Source of the DNA: Sva-07 sp963829585
Lineage (GTDB): Bacteria; Actinomycetota; Acidimicrobiia; Acidimicrobiales; Ilumatobacteraceae
DNA length: 64,000 nt
Reading direction: 5' to 3'
NCBI GenBank assembly: GCA_963829585.1
Contig: CAWHJD010000028.1
Span: 1-64,000 of the forward strand
Below, in pieces: positions 1 through 8,615 of this stretch. Position numbers and translations under genes: made by a program. How positions within the stretch are numbered: the first letter of the stretch is position 1; each line of letters begins with the position of its first letter. The notes under the pieces were generated by a model. That model searched no databases. It saw only the letters and a list, made by a program, of their open reading frames with translations, and was not told the origin of the DNA.

Positions 1-916
1 CGTGGTGGTGCTGGTGGTCGTTGCCGCACCAGTGTTGGCGAGCACCGATTCGCCGGGCACCGAATCGCCCAGCACGGGTCATCAGCACCGAATCGGTCGT
101 GTTGAACGCCTCCGCGAGGGCGAGGATCTCCTCCTCGGTCAGTGGACGACCGGTTGCATCGACGAACGGATTGGGTGGCGTGGCGCCCGGCAGAGTGGTG
201 GCCGGAACGGGCAGCCCGTCGGGTCCGGTGACTCCGGGCACGAGGGCGGCCGGCACCGTCGTGGTCGTGGTCGTCGTGGTCGTCGCCGCGTCGGCGACCT
301 GCTGCGGGTCGAGGCCCGAGGGCGTGGTGTCGGTCGGAGTGTCGGCCAACGCCTGATCGGACGAGGTGACCTTGACCGCAATGCTGTAGCGGGCGTCGGT
401 CACGAGCATCACACGCGCCGAGTTGGCCGACACCTGGGTGACCTTGCCCACGAGACCCGCCTGGTTGACGACCGGCATCCCGACCTCGATGCCGCTGCGC
501 GACCCCTTGTTGATCTCGATCACCTGGTCGAGGTTGTTGGCGGCGTAGCCGACGACGCGAGCGACCTCGGTGTCGATCCCCGACAGCGACGGGAGGCTGT
601 AGAGCGCCTGGAGTTCCTTGCCCTCGATCACTGCGGCCTCGGCCGCCGCCTGGGTTCCGATGAGGCGGTCGATCTGCTCCTGCAGTGCCAGGTTCTCCCG
701 CTCGAGGTTGTCGTAGTCCATGATGCCGTGCCAGATCCGCTCGATCGGAACGGTCACGACATCGGTCGCCGACTCGACCGGATCCATGGCGTACGAGAAG
801 CCGTTGCGCAGGCCGTCGATCACCGGATTGCCGCGTAGGTCGAGGGTCAGCAGGAGTGCCGTGGTGAGCAGCAGCGCGAGGATGACACGCTTGCGCCCGA
901 CGGAGTAGATGGCCAT
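1..916 (-). CDS. mreC: Rod shape-determining protein MreC (3' end beyond window)
   Basis: MreC organises the lateral-wall elongation machinery with MreB and sits in the membrane facing outward. The start is the ATG at 916, with a basic tip (MAIYSVGRKR), one membrane segment at about residues 10-24, a coiled region with ERENLALQEQ near residue 75, then the beta domain with the characteristic GSRSGIEVGMPVV stretch and VGKVTQV. A poly-Thr/Pro insertion follows at about positions 200-300. MreB lies directly upstream in the same direction, as expected. Oddity: between about positions 80 and 100 the plausible coding frame changes. The original frame gives His/Arg-rich text, while the neighbouring frame gives a VLGDSVPGES run followed by Thr-rich sequence, so a one-base error or frameshift is possible. 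Identification is sound; the C-terminus is not resolved. Confidence 0.88.
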   Translation of the reverse strand, partial: MAIYSVGRKRVILALLLTTALLLTLDLRGNPVIDGLRNGFSYAMDPVESATDVVTVPIERIWHGIMDYDNLERENLALQEQIDRLIGTQAAAEAAVIEGKELQALYSLPSLSGIDTEVARVVGYAANNLDQVIEINKGSRSGIEVGMPVVNQAGLVGKVTQVSANSARVMLVTDARYSIAVKVTSSDQALADTPTDTTPSGLDPQQVADAATTTTTTTTTVPAALVPGVTGPDGLPVPATTLPGATPPNPFVDATGRPLTEEEILALAEAFNTTDSVLMTRAGRFGARRIGARQHWCGNDHQHHH

Positions 917-947
917 GGTGGGAGGGGGTTCAGCGCGACGCCGGCGG

Positions 948-1982
948 TCAGTCCCCGCCGCCGAGCGACATGAGGCCACGCATGGCGTCGATGTTCTCGA
1001 GGGCTCGACCGGATCCGATCACCACGCTGTACAGCGGTTCGTCGGCGATACGGATCGGCATGCCCGTTTCGTGCATCAACCGTTGGTCGAGGCCGCCGAG
1101 CAACGCGCCACCACCGGTGATGGTGATGCCGTCTTCCATGATGTCGGCCGCCAGTTCCGGCGGGGTCTTGTCGAGTGTCGTCTTCACGGCGTCAACGATG
1201 GCAGAGATCGGTTCTGCAAGGGCTTCACGTACCTGTTCGGTCGTGACCTGGACCGTGCGGGGCAGACCGGAGATGAGATCGCGTCCGCGAATGTCGGCGG
1301 TGAGTTCCAGTTCCAGCGGCCACGCCGAGCCCATCTGGATCTTGATCTCCTCGGCGGTGCGATCACCGATCGCGAGGGAGAACTCCTTCTTGACGTACTG
1401 CAGCACCGCGTCGTCGAGCTCGTCGCCGGCGACGCGGATCGACTGTGCCGTGACGATGCCGCCCAGTGAGATGACGGCCACCTCGGTGGTACCGCCCCCG
1501 ATGTCGACGATCATGTTGCCCGATGGCTCGTGGACCGGCATGTCGGCACCGATCGCCGCCGCCATGGGCTCTTCGATGATGTGGACGGGCTTGCGGGCCC
1601 CGGCGTATTCGGCGGCGTCCTGCACGGCGCGCTGCTCGACACCCGTGATGCCCGACGGCACGCAGATGACCATGCGCGGCTTGCTCCACTTCGAGCCGTG
1701 CACCTTCTGGATGAAGTAGCGCAGCATCTTCTCGCACACCTCGAAGTCGGCGATGACGCCGTCCTTGAGCGGCCGGATCGCCTTGATGTGGTTCGGGGTA
1801 CGACCCATCATCCGCTTGGCTTCCATCCCGACCGCGACGGGACGTCCGTCGTTGGCGTTGATGGCGACCACGGAGGGTTCGTTGAGGACCACGCCGTGGC
1901 CCCTGACGTAGATCAGCGTGTTGGCCGTGCCCAGGTCGATGGCCAGGTCACGCCCGAGACTGAGCGGATTGTTGCGGGCCAT
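948..1982 (-). CDS. mreB: Rod shape-determining protein MreB
   Basis: Bacterial actin homologue that polymerises under the membrane and positions wall synthesis. The protein is 344 aa, the usual length. Phosphate-1 motif IDLGTANTLIY lies near the N-terminus, phosphate-2 DIGGGTTEVAVIS near residue 160, and the C-terminal ITGGGALLGGLDQRL adenosine motif is present. The ATG at 1982 is chosen over an in-frame upstream ATG at 2054 because an AAAGGTGG ribosome site lies 7 bases before it and MARNNPLSLGRDLAIDLG is the usual family start. mreC follows after about 30 bases, so the pair is probably one transcript. Confidence 0.97.
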   Translation of the reverse strand: MARNNPLSLGRDLAIDLGTANTLIYVRGHGVVLNEPSVVAINANDGRPVAVGMEAKRMMGRTPNHIKAIRPLKDGVIADFEVCEKMLRYFIQKVHGSKWSKPRMVICVPSGITGVEQRAVQDAAEYAGARKPVHIIEEPMAAAIGADMPVHEPSGNMIVDIGGGTTEVAVISLGGIVTAQSIRVAGDELDDAVLQYVKKEFSLAIGDRTAEEIKIQMGSAWPLELELTADIRGRDLISGLPRTVQVTTEQVREALAEPISAIVDAVKTTLDKTPPELAADIMEDGITITGGGALLGGLDQRLMHETGMPIRIADEPLYSVVIGSGRALENIDAMRGLMSLGGGD

Positions 1983-2060
1983 GGACTGGCCACCTTTCGC
2001 GAGCTGTCGAGAGTTCCGATCCGGCACTCCAACCGTGCCAGCAACCGGGAACACTCAATG

Positions 2061-2471
2061 TTACAGATTGGGGAAGAAAATCCCGATCTCGCGCTCGGCG
2101 GACGCCAGCGAGTCGCTGCCGTGCACCAGGTTCTCGGTGAACAGGATGCCGAGATCGCCACGAATGGTTCCCGGAGCCGCCGTGCGGGGATTGGTTGCGC
2201 CCATCATCGCACGGACGACCTCCCATGTGTCCTCGGGGCCCTCGACGACCATGGCCACGACAGGGCCGCGGCTCATGAACTCCACGAGTTCGCCGTAGAA
2301 GCCCTTGCCGACGTGCTCCTCGTAGTGACGAGCCAGTGTGTCGGCGTCGAGTGAGCGGAGTTCCATCGCCACGATGTCGAGGTTCTTGGCCTCGAATCGC
2401 GACACGATCTCGCCGACGAGCTTGCGCTCCACGGCATCGGGCTTCAACAGGACCAGTGTTCGATCGGACAT
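2061..2471 (-). CDS. ndk: Nucleoside diphosphate kinase
   Basis: Transfers the terminal phosphate from ATP to nucleoside diphosphates through a phosphohistidine. The 136 aa length is normal for the family. The N-terminus MSDRTLVLLKPDAVERKLVGEI and the active-site segment NLVHGSDS (histidine near residue 117) are both visible, as is GTIRGDLG. The ATG at 2471 is the family start; the longer upstream frame is non-coding. The gene lies between folC and mreB on the same strand. A strong 59-bp inverted repeat separates it from folC and probably makes it a separate transcription unit. Confidence 0.97.
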   Translation of the reverse strand: MSDRTLVLLKPDAVERKLVGEIVSRFEAKNLDIVAMELRSLDADTLARHYEEHVGKGFYGELVEFMSRGPVVAMVVEGPEDTWEVVRAMMGATNPRTAAPGTIRGDLGILFTENLVHGSDSLASAEREIGIFFPNL

Positions 2472-2503
2472 CCCGCCGAACCTACCCCCCATCCCCGCTC
2501 CTA

Positions 2504-2562
2504 CCTCCGAAATTCTCCTCGGTGTGCGCGCTGAGCGCGCACCTCGAGGAGAATTTCGGAGG
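2504..2562. terminator. 59-bp nested inverted repeat between folC and ndk
   Basis: Outer arms of 18 bp (2504-2521 and 2545-2562) are exactly complementary. Inside them a second 9-bp pair (2524-2532 and 2534-2542) closes on a single G. Only two positions (2522-2523 against 2543-2544) do not pair. The resulting stem is very stable and lies downstream of folC. No long T-run follows on the minus strand, so it may act as a terminator, an mRNA processing or stability element, or be one copy of a dispersed palindrome. Function is inferred. Confidence 0.7.
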
Positions 2563-2581
2563 GGGTTCGGGAATCGGGGGG

Positions 2582-3871
2582 TCAGTTGGCGGAGCGTTGG
2601 AGGACGGGGCGTGCGGCACCGGCGGTGTAGAGGCTGCCGGTGACGAGGATCGCGTCGTCGCCGTCGGCGTACTCCATGGCGCGCTGGCAGGCGGCCTCGA
2701 CCGAGTCGAAGATGTACACGTTGTCGCACCCGAGCCGACGCGCCGCGTCGGCGACAGCCGCGGCGGGCACGCCGCGAGGCGACGGCGCCGTACAGGCGAA
2801 CACGATGTCGAATTCGTCGGCACGCAGCGCGGCGAGCATCTCGTCGGGATCTCGAAGGGTGCCGACGACGAGGATCCGGCGACCGTCGGGATCGAAGTCC
2901 TGGAAGAAGACCGCGGCACACATGTCGGCTCCCGGCGCATTGTGCGCGCCGTCGACGATCACCAGGGGTTGGTGCCCGAGCACTTCGAAGCGCCCGGGCA
3001 TCGTCACCTCGCCGAAGCCCTCCATGACGACCTCCTCGGCGAGGGGTGACGCGAAGAAGGTCTCGACGGCCACGAGGGCCACCGCCGCATTGCTCCCTTG
3101 ATGGGCTCCGTTGAGTGGCAGGTAGACGTCGGTGTAGATGGTCGTCGGCGTGCGGATGTCGAGCAGGCGCCCGCCGATCGCCAGCCGGTTCCCGACGAGT
3201 TCGAAATCGTCGTCGACGGTGAGGAGCGAGGCGCCCCCAGCGGCCGCGAAGATCGACACGAGGTCGGGCCGGGTCTCACCCACCACGGTCGCGGACCCCG
3301 GCTTGATGATGCCGGACTTCTCACGGGCGATGTCGGCGAGCGTCGGTCCGGCGAACTCGGTGTGGTCCATCCCGATGTTGGTGACCACGGCAACCGTGGC
3401 GTCGACGACATTCGTCGCGTCCCACCGGCCGAGCAGTCCGACCTCGATCACCATCACATCGACCGCGACGTCGGCGAACCAGCGGAACGCCGCTGCCGTC
3501 ATGATCTCGAAGTAGCCGGGACGGCGACCGATGATCGCCTCGAGTTCGGCGATCGCGGCGATCTGCTCGGCGAGATCCTCGTCGGAGATCGGTTCGAGGT
3601 TGCGGCTGATCCGTTCGTTGACGCGCTCGAGGTGCGGGCTGGTGTACGTACCGACGGTCAGACCACTCGCAACGAGCAGGCGCGAGATCATCTGGGCCGT
3701 CGAACCCTTGCCGTTGGTGCCGGTGATGTGGATGACCGGCGAGGCGTGCTGCGGGTCACCCATTGCCTCGCACAGCGCGGTGATGTTGTCGAGCGACGGC
3801 GACGTGATCCGCCCGGTCTTCTCGTAGGTCGCGTGCTCGTCGAGGTAACGCAGCGCGTCGTCGTAGGTCAT
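2582..3871 (-). CDS. folC: Folylpolyglutamate synthase / dihydrofolate synthase
   Basis: Mur-ligase-type enzyme that adds glutamate to dihydropteroate and to reduced folates in the cytoplasm. The 429 aa protein has the ATP loop ITGTNGKGST near residue 50, TSPHLERVNERI, the GMDHTEFAG region of the central domain and IVDGAHNAPGA beginning the C-terminal ligase domain, all in family order. It starts at ATG 3871, about 36 bases after the clpX stop, on the same strand. Housekeeping gene with nothing unusual apart from the large palindrome beyond its stop. Confidence 0.96.
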   Translation of the reverse strand: MTYDDALRYLDEHATYEKTGRITSPSLDNITALCEAMGDPQHASPVIHITGTNGKGSTAQMISRLLVASGLTVGTYTSPHLERVNERISRNLEPISDEDLAEQIAAIAELEAIIGRRPGYFEIMTAAAFRWFADVAVDVMVIEVGLLGRWDATNVVDATVAVVTNIGMDHTEFAGPTLADIAREKSGIIKPGSATVVGETRPDLVSIFAAAGGASLLTVDDDFELVGNRLAIGGRLLDIRTPTTIYTDVYLPLNGAHQGSNAAVALVAVETFFASPLAEEVVMEGFGEVTMPGRFEVLGHQPLVIVDGAHNAPGADMCAAVFFQDFDPDGRRILVVGTLRDPDEMLAALRADEFDIVFACTAPSPRGVPAAAVADAARRLGCDNVYIFDSVEAACQRAMEYADGDDAILVTGSLYTAGAARPVLQRSAN

Positions 3872-3906
3872 GAAACGCCCAGGCTAGGGCCGGGGCGCGA
3901 GGTTGC

Positions 3907-5184
3907 TCAGGAAGCGGCTTTTCGTTGGCGGCCCGACGACCGGGGCACGAGCGTGGGATTCACCTTGTCGATCACCGTTGTCTCGTCGATGACGACCTTG
4001 CCCACGTCGGTGCGCCCCGGAAGGTCGTACATCGTGTTGAGGAGCACCTCTTCGAGAATCGCCCGCAGTCCGCGAGCGCCGGTCCCGCGCAGAATGGCCT
4101 GATCAGCGACTGCCTGTAGACCGTCGGGGGTGAATTCGAGCTCGACGTCTTCGAAGCTGAACACCTTCTCGTACTGCTTGACCAGGCTGTTCTTCGGCTC
4201 GACCAGGATCTTCACCAGCGCCTCGCGGTCGAGGCTGCCGACCGCTCCGATCATCGGCAGGCGACCGATGAACTCGGGGATCATGCCGAACTTGACGAGG
4301 TCTTCCGGCAACACCTGGGCGAACAACTCGCCGGGGTCGCGGTCGACGGCGGAGCGGACCGTGCCGTGGAACCCGACGCCCTTGTGGCCGATGCGCGACT
4401 CGATGATCTGCTCGAGGCCGGCGAACGCTCCACCCAGGATGAACAGCACATTGGTGGTGTCGATCTGGATGAACTCCTGGTGAGGATGCTTGCGACCACC
4501 CTGCGGCGGCACCGAGGCCTGCGTCCCCTCGAGGATCTTCAGCAGGGCTTGCTGCACGCCCTCACCCGACACGTCGCGAGTGATCGAAGGGTTCTCGCTC
4601 TTGCGGGCCACCTTGTCGATCTCGTCGATGTAGACGATCCCCGTCTCGGCGCGCTTGACGTCGAAGTCGGCCGCCTGGATCAACTTGAGCAGGATGTTCT
4701 CGACGTCTTCGCCCACGTAGCCGGCCTCCGTGAGGGCGGTGGCGTCGGCGACGGCGAACGGCACGTTGAGCTGGCGCGCCAAGGTCTGCGCGAGGTGGGT
4801 CTTTCCACACCCCGTCGGGCCGAGAAGCAGGATGTTCGACTTGGCGAGTTCGACATCGTCGCGGCGCCCGACCGTGGTGGCCTGGCTCTGGTGCTGGATC
4901 CGCCGGTAGTGGTTGTAGACGGCGACCGACAGGATCTTCTTCGCAGACTCCTGTCCGACGACGTAGTCGTCGAGGAACGCGCGGACCTCACGCGGATTGG
5001 GAAGGTTGTCGAAGGTCAGCTCAGCGGTTTCGGTGAGTTCCTCTTCGATGATCTCGTTGCACAGGTCGATGCACTCGTCGCAGATGTACACACCCGGGCC
5101 TGCGATCAGCTTCTTGACCTGCTTCTGCGACTTGCCGCAGAACGAGCATTTCAGCAGTTCACCGGTGTCCCCGAATTTCGCCAC
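3907..5184 (-). CDS. clpX: ATP-dependent Clp protease ATP-binding subunit ClpX
   Basis: Hexameric AAA+ unfoldase that feeds substrates to ClpP. The N-terminal C4 zinc finger is complete (CSFCGKS, then YICDECIDLC at about residues 13-42). Walker A GPTGCGKT lies near residue 122, the GYVGEDVE pore loop follows, Walker B is VYIDEIDK and the sensor region is GTGARGLRAI. The IGF-like ClpP-contact loop region is not examined in detail. Length 425 aa is typical. clpP lies 119 bases upstream on the same strand; this gap may hold a secondary promoter. Confidence 0.97.
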   Translation of the reverse strand: MAKFGDTGELLKCSFCGKSQKQVKKLIAGPGVYICDECIDLCNEIIEEELTETAELTFDNLPNPREVRAFLDDYVVGQESAKKILSVAVYNHYRRIQHQSQATTVGRRDDVELAKSNILLLGPTGCGKTHLAQTLARQLNVPFAVADATALTEAGYVGEDVENILLKLIQAADFDVKRAETGIVYIDEIDKVARKSENPSITRDVSGEGVQQALLKILEGTQASVPPQGGRKHPHQEFIQIDTTNVLFILGGAFAGLEQIIESRIGHKGVGFHGTVRSAVDRDPGELFAQVLPEDLVKFGMIPEFIGRLPMIGAVGSLDREALVKILVEPKNSLVKQYEKVFSFEDVELEFTPDGLQAVADQAILRGTGARGLRAILEEVLLNTMYDLPGRTDVGKVVIDETTVIDKVNPTLVPRSSGRQRKAAS

Positions 5185-5303
5185 TGTCGGTACCCCTCCG
5201 TGTCGTTCCTGCGCTGGCTGTGCGAGTTGAAGCCCGACAGTCTGGCGCGTCCACCACGACGAGTCGTGGACCCACCCGACGAATCAGGTCGACCCCACCC
5301 CGA

Positions 5304-5936
5304 TCAGCGGATGGGACCGGTCCGGTCCACCGCCTCGCGAGACGAGATCACTCTGTCGATGATGCCATATTCCAGCGCCTCGTCGGCCTCCATGACGAAG
5401 TCACGGTCGGTATCGGCGTGGATCCGCTCGATCGGCTGCCCGGTGTGCAAGGACAGGATGCCGTCGAGGAGCTCACGCATCCGCATGATCTCCTTGGCGG
5501 CGAGCTCGAGATCGGTCACCTGGCCGTAGCCGACCGAACCGCTCGGCTGATGGAGCAGCACGCGGCTGTGCGGCAGCGCGAGACGCTTGCCCTTCGTGCC
5601 CGCAGCGAGGAGCACCGCCGCTGCAGACGCCGCCTGACCGAGACAGATCGTGGCGATGTCGTTCTTGATGAACTGCATCGTGTCGTAGATGGCGAACAGC
5701 GCCGTGATGTCGCCGCCCGGGCTGTTGATGTAGATGTTGATGTCCTTGTCGGGGTTCTCCGACTCGAGGTGGATCAACTGGGCGCACAGCAGGCTGGCGA
5801 TCTGATCGTCGACCGGGGTCTGCAGGAAGATGATGTTGTCCTTCAGCAAGCGGCTGTACAGGTCGTACGCCCGCTCGCCGCGACTCGTCTGTTCGACGAC
5901 GTTCGGGACCAGGTAGCTCACCGCATCGAGATTCAT
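5304..5936 (-). CDS. clpP: ATP-dependent Clp protease proteolytic subunit ClpP
   Basis: Serine peptidase forming the proteolytic chamber used with ClpX. The 210 aa protein carries the nucleophile in GQAASAAA (near residue 100), histidine in LLHQPSGSVG (near 125) and aspartate in ADTDRDFVM (near 175). The sequence after the nucleophile is SAAA rather than the common SMGA or SMAA, a modest variant. The start codon overlaps the tig stop by 4 bases (ATGA), so the two are translationally coupled. Only one clpP is present here, although many actinobacteria carry a clpP1-clpP2 pair. Confidence 0.96.
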   Translation of the reverse strand: MNLDAVSYLVPNVVEQTSRGERAYDLYSRLLKDNIIFLQTPVDDQIASLLCAQLIHLESENPDKDINIYINSPGGDITALFAIYDTMQFIKNDIATICLGQAASAAAVLLAAGTKGKRLALPHSRVLLHQPSGSVGYGQVTDLELAAKEIMRMRELLDGILSLHTGQPIERIHADTDRDFVMEADEALEYGIIDRVISSREAVDRTGPIR

Positions 5937-7432
5937 GACGGGGTCTCCTCTTCGTTGTCGGATTCGGTCGTTGCGGGTTCGGTCGCTGCGGACTGGGCGG
6001 CCGCCGCTTCGGCGTCGGTGGCCGCGATCACGGCGGCCGCTGCCGCCTCGACGTCGGCAACGCCGTGGTCGTGGTCGCCGTGGCCACCGTCTTCTCCGTG
6101 GCCACCGTCTTCGTCGTGGGTGTGGCCGAGCAGTGTGTCACGGTCGATGACCTCGCCACTGTCGTCGACGAACTCGACGTTGTGGATCAACCAGTCGAAC
6201 GCCTTGGACTTGCGGATCTGTGCGTGCAACTCGGGCACGGCGTCGTTCTGTTCGTAGGCCTTGCGAATGTCCTTGGCCTTCTGGCCGTACTGCATCGCCA
6301 TGCGGGCGTACTCGCTGTCGAGATCGTACGGCTCGACCTCGAGGCCCTCGGAGTCGGCGACGGCTCGCAGGGCGAGGTCGACCTTGACCGCCTCGACGGC
6401 AGCACCGCGCATCGACTCGATGAACTGCTCGGGCTCCTGACCGGTGGCAGCGAGCCACTGGCCCAGATCGATCCCCTGTGCCTGGAACTGCTGGACCGTG
6501 CCCTGGACCCGCTGGTTCAGGTCGGCATCGACCATCGACTCGGGCGCCTCGATGTCGACCAGCGCCGCCAGGGCCTCGTTGAGCGACCGCACGAGGCTCT
6601 GTCGAGCCTGGTTCAGCTTGGTGTTCGCGATCGACTCCCTGAGGCTGGCGTCCCACTCCTCGACGGTGTCGAACTCGCCGAGGTTGTCCGACACCCAGTC
6701 GTCGGTGAGTTCGGGGGCGGTCATCTCCTGGACGGCGGTCACCTTGACGACGAAATCGGCAGGTTCGTCGATGCCCTTCGGTGTCGAGGTGAACGTCAGC
6801 TCGTCGCCCACCGTTGCGCCGACGAGCTGCTCGTCGAAGTCATCGGTGACCCAACCCTGGCCGACCTCGTAGGACCAGTCCTCGGTGTTGAGACCCATCA
6901 GCTCTTCACCGTCACGGGTGGTGACGAGATCGATCGTGACGAAGTCACCGGTCTGGATCGGGCGGTCGACATCCACGAGCGAGCCGCCGCGCTTCAGTTC
7001 GGCTTCGCGTGCCGACGCCACATCGTCGTCACTCACCGTGATCGAGGGCAGCTCCACGCGCATCTCGGCGTACCCGTCGACCGTGATCGTGGGACGCACC
7101 TCGCACGTGGCGTCGAACTCGACGGGGCCGGCTTCGGCACCGTCGGTGATCTCGACCTCCGGTGTGGCGATCAGGTCGATCTCGTGCTCGCGCACCGCCT
7201 TGGCGAGATACTGCGGCACCGCGTCACGCAGCGCCTGCTCTCGGGCGACAGCGACACCGACCCGGGCCTCCAAGACCTTGCGGGGGGCCTTGCCCGCCCG
7301 GAAGCCGGGAAGGTTGACCTCCTTCGCGATGAGCTTGAACGCCCGATCGATGTCGTGTTCGAATTCTGCCTCGTCGACTTCGACGTACAGCTTGACTTTG
7401 TTGCCCTCGAGGGTCTCCACCGAACTCTTCAC
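5933..7432 (-). CDS. tig: Trigger factor with His/Asp-rich C-terminal tail
   Basis: Ribosome-bound chaperone and peptidyl-prolyl isomerase. The protein is about 499 aa from the GTG at 7432 (VKSSVETLEGNKVKL). The ribosome-docking signature GFRAGKAPRKVLE is present, then the FKBP domain (DFVTIDL to KVTAVQEM, about residues 155-240), then the long helical C-terminal domain. The last 75 residues form an acidic, His-rich then Ala/Glu/Thr-rich tail (GHTHDEDGGHGEDGGHGD), longer than the usual acidic tail. No obvious ribosome site precedes the GTG, so the exact start is moderately uncertain. Coupled to clpP by ATGA. Confidence 0.94.
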   Translation of the reverse strand: MKSSVETLEGNKVKLYVEVDEAEFEHDIDRAFKLIAKEVNLPGFRAGKAPRKVLEARVGVAVAREQALRDAVPQYLAKAVREHEIDLIATPEVEITDGAEAGPVEFDATCEVRPTITVDGYAEMRVELPSITVSDDDVASAREAELKRGGSLVDVDRPIQTGDFVTIDLVTTRDGEELMGLNTEDWSYEVGQGWVTDDFDEQLVGATVGDELTFTSTPKGIDEPADFVVKVTAVQEMTAPELTDDWVSDNLGEFDTVEEWDASLRESIANTKLNQARQSLVRSLNEALAALVDIEAPESMVDADLNQRVQGTVQQFQAQGIDLGQWLAATGQEPEQFIESMRGAAVEAVKVDLALRAVADSEGLEVEPYDLDSEYARMAMQYGQKAKDIRKAYEQNDAVPELHAQIRKSKAFDWLIHNVEFVDDSGEVIDRDTLLGHTHDEDGGHGEDGGHGDHDHGVADVEAAAAAVIAATDAEAAAAQSAATEPATTESDNEEETPS

Positions 7433-7538
7433 AGACGGGCGAGTGTATCGGCGACGCCCTGCCTCCGGTCCGGCCCACCGGTCCCCCTCGCACGAGAAAC
7501 TCGCGCGTCGCGGCCCCCAGCGGGCACAATGGAGTTCG

Positions 7539-7805
7539 ATGGAGTATTGGAAGCCACACGCGCTCGCCACACCGCACGCCGACCAGCTCGAGCTGCGCAT
7601 GAACGACCGGGTCCGCACCGTCGTCGAGATGCACGGCGTGCCGGCCGGAACCGAGGGCAAGGTCATCCTGGCCAACGGTTTCAACTGGCAGCGCTACCGG
7701 GTGCTGTTCGACAACGGGGCCGAGGTCGGCGATCTCGACAAGCGTCAGATCGAGCCGATCGGCAAGGCAGCCAAGCGCCTCGAGAAGGCGGCTGCCAAGA
7801 AGTAG
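7539..7805 (+). CDS. Small SH3/KOW-like hypothetical protein
   Basis: An 88-residue protein divergent from tig. It contains a short beta-rich module (MNDRVRTVVEMHGVPAGTEG, then VILANGFNWQRYRVLFDNG) of the type seen in KOW or DUF1918-like folds, where a basic loop frames a small barrel, and ends in a Lys/Ala helix (KAAKRLEKAAAKK). The ATG at 7539 is preceded by another in-phase-incompatible ATG, and an internal start at MNDRV is possible. No function is recognised. The composition suggests a nucleic-acid or ribosome-associated protein, but this is inference only. Confidence 0.6.
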   Translation: MEYWKPHALATPHADQLELRMNDRVRTVVEMHGVPAGTEGKVILANGFNWQRYRVLFDNGAEVGDLDKRQIEPIGKAAKRLEKAAAKK

Positions 7806-7822
7806 CGGACCGGTCGTGCCAC

Positions 7823-8575
7823 TCAGTCCGGCGACGCTGCGTCAGCGGCGAGCGGGTCGCCCGGCGGGTACACGAGGAAATGGACGCTGACGATCAGCAC
7901 CCATGCCGGGAACAGCAGCGTGAACCACAGGCTGAAGCCGAGGGAGAACAGCTGCACGAGTGCGGTCAGGTAGGTGACCACCACCAGCCAGCGCGGCATC
8001 GTGCCCGAGCGCAACCAGATGGTGCCGGCCGAGAACATGAAGACGCCCGCCATCCTGACGCCGAACACGTTGGTGACCCTGAAGATGGTCTCGCGCTCCA
8101 ACGCGTAGAGCCCGTTCTCGATCGTCGCCACCGGGTCCTGCTGATATGACGCGATCAGGGCGCCGGCGAGCGCGGTCGCGATGAACGTCATGGCGATGAA
8201 GAGCAGGCCGCTTCCGAAGAGAATGCTGGAGAAGAAGCGGTCCTCCAACACCCCGAGTCGGTCGCGGATGACGCCGATGAACCAGAGAAAGGCGATGCCG
8301 GCGAACGGGACGAGCCAGAGCGCGAAGTTGACGCGGTCGGAATTGCTCGTGAGCCACTCCCCCGAGTCCTGCGGGTCCTCCGGGACCGACGAACGCAGCA
8401 GCGCGTAGGTGACGGTCAGCATCACGGAGAATGCGATCCCCGCGACAGCTGCCGCTCGCGGTGTCGTCAGTCTCCGGCCCACCTCCTGGTGACGACCGTC
8501 CACACTGTCACCCGTCGAGTGCTCCACGGCGTCGGACGCTACTCGGCGAGTCCTGCACGATCCGTGACGCTCCAC
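7823..8575 (-). CDS. Hypothetical multi-pass membrane protein
   Basis: About 250 aa with five to six hydrophobic segments: AAAVAGIAFSVMLTVTYALL, a segment around FALWLVPFAGIAFLWFIGVI, another at ILFGSGLLFIAMTFIATALAGAL, then VFMFSAGTIWL and two near the C-terminus (WLVVVTYLTALVQLFSLGF, LLFPAWVLIVSVHFLVY). No catalytic motif is seen. The first 40 residues are polar and the true start may be an internal GTG near 8527. It follows the PASTA kinase gene by about 40 bases on the same strand and could be co-transcribed with it. Confidence 0.65.
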   Translation of the reverse strand: MERHGSCRTRRVASDAVEHSTGDSVDGRHQEVGRRLTTPRAAAVAGIAFSVMLTVTYALLRSSVPEDPQDSGEWLTSNSDRVNFALWLVPFAGIAFLWFIGVIRDRLGVLEDRFFSSILFGSGLLFIAMTFIATALAGALIASYQQDPVATIENGLYALERETIFRVTNVFGVRMAGVFMFSAGTIWLRSGTMPRWLVVVTYLTALVQLFSLGFSLWFTLLFPAWVLIVSVHFLVYPPGDPLAADAASPD

Positions 8576-8615
8576 CCGGCGTCAGATGACGGACGACGCC
8601 TGCGACGCCGAGGCG

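Noticed and set aside
6065..8149. A 694-codon open frame on the plus strand opposite tig
   Set aside because: It lies over the trigger factor gene and shows the Arg/Asp/His-rich composition of antisense frames in GC-rich DNA; no family motif is present.
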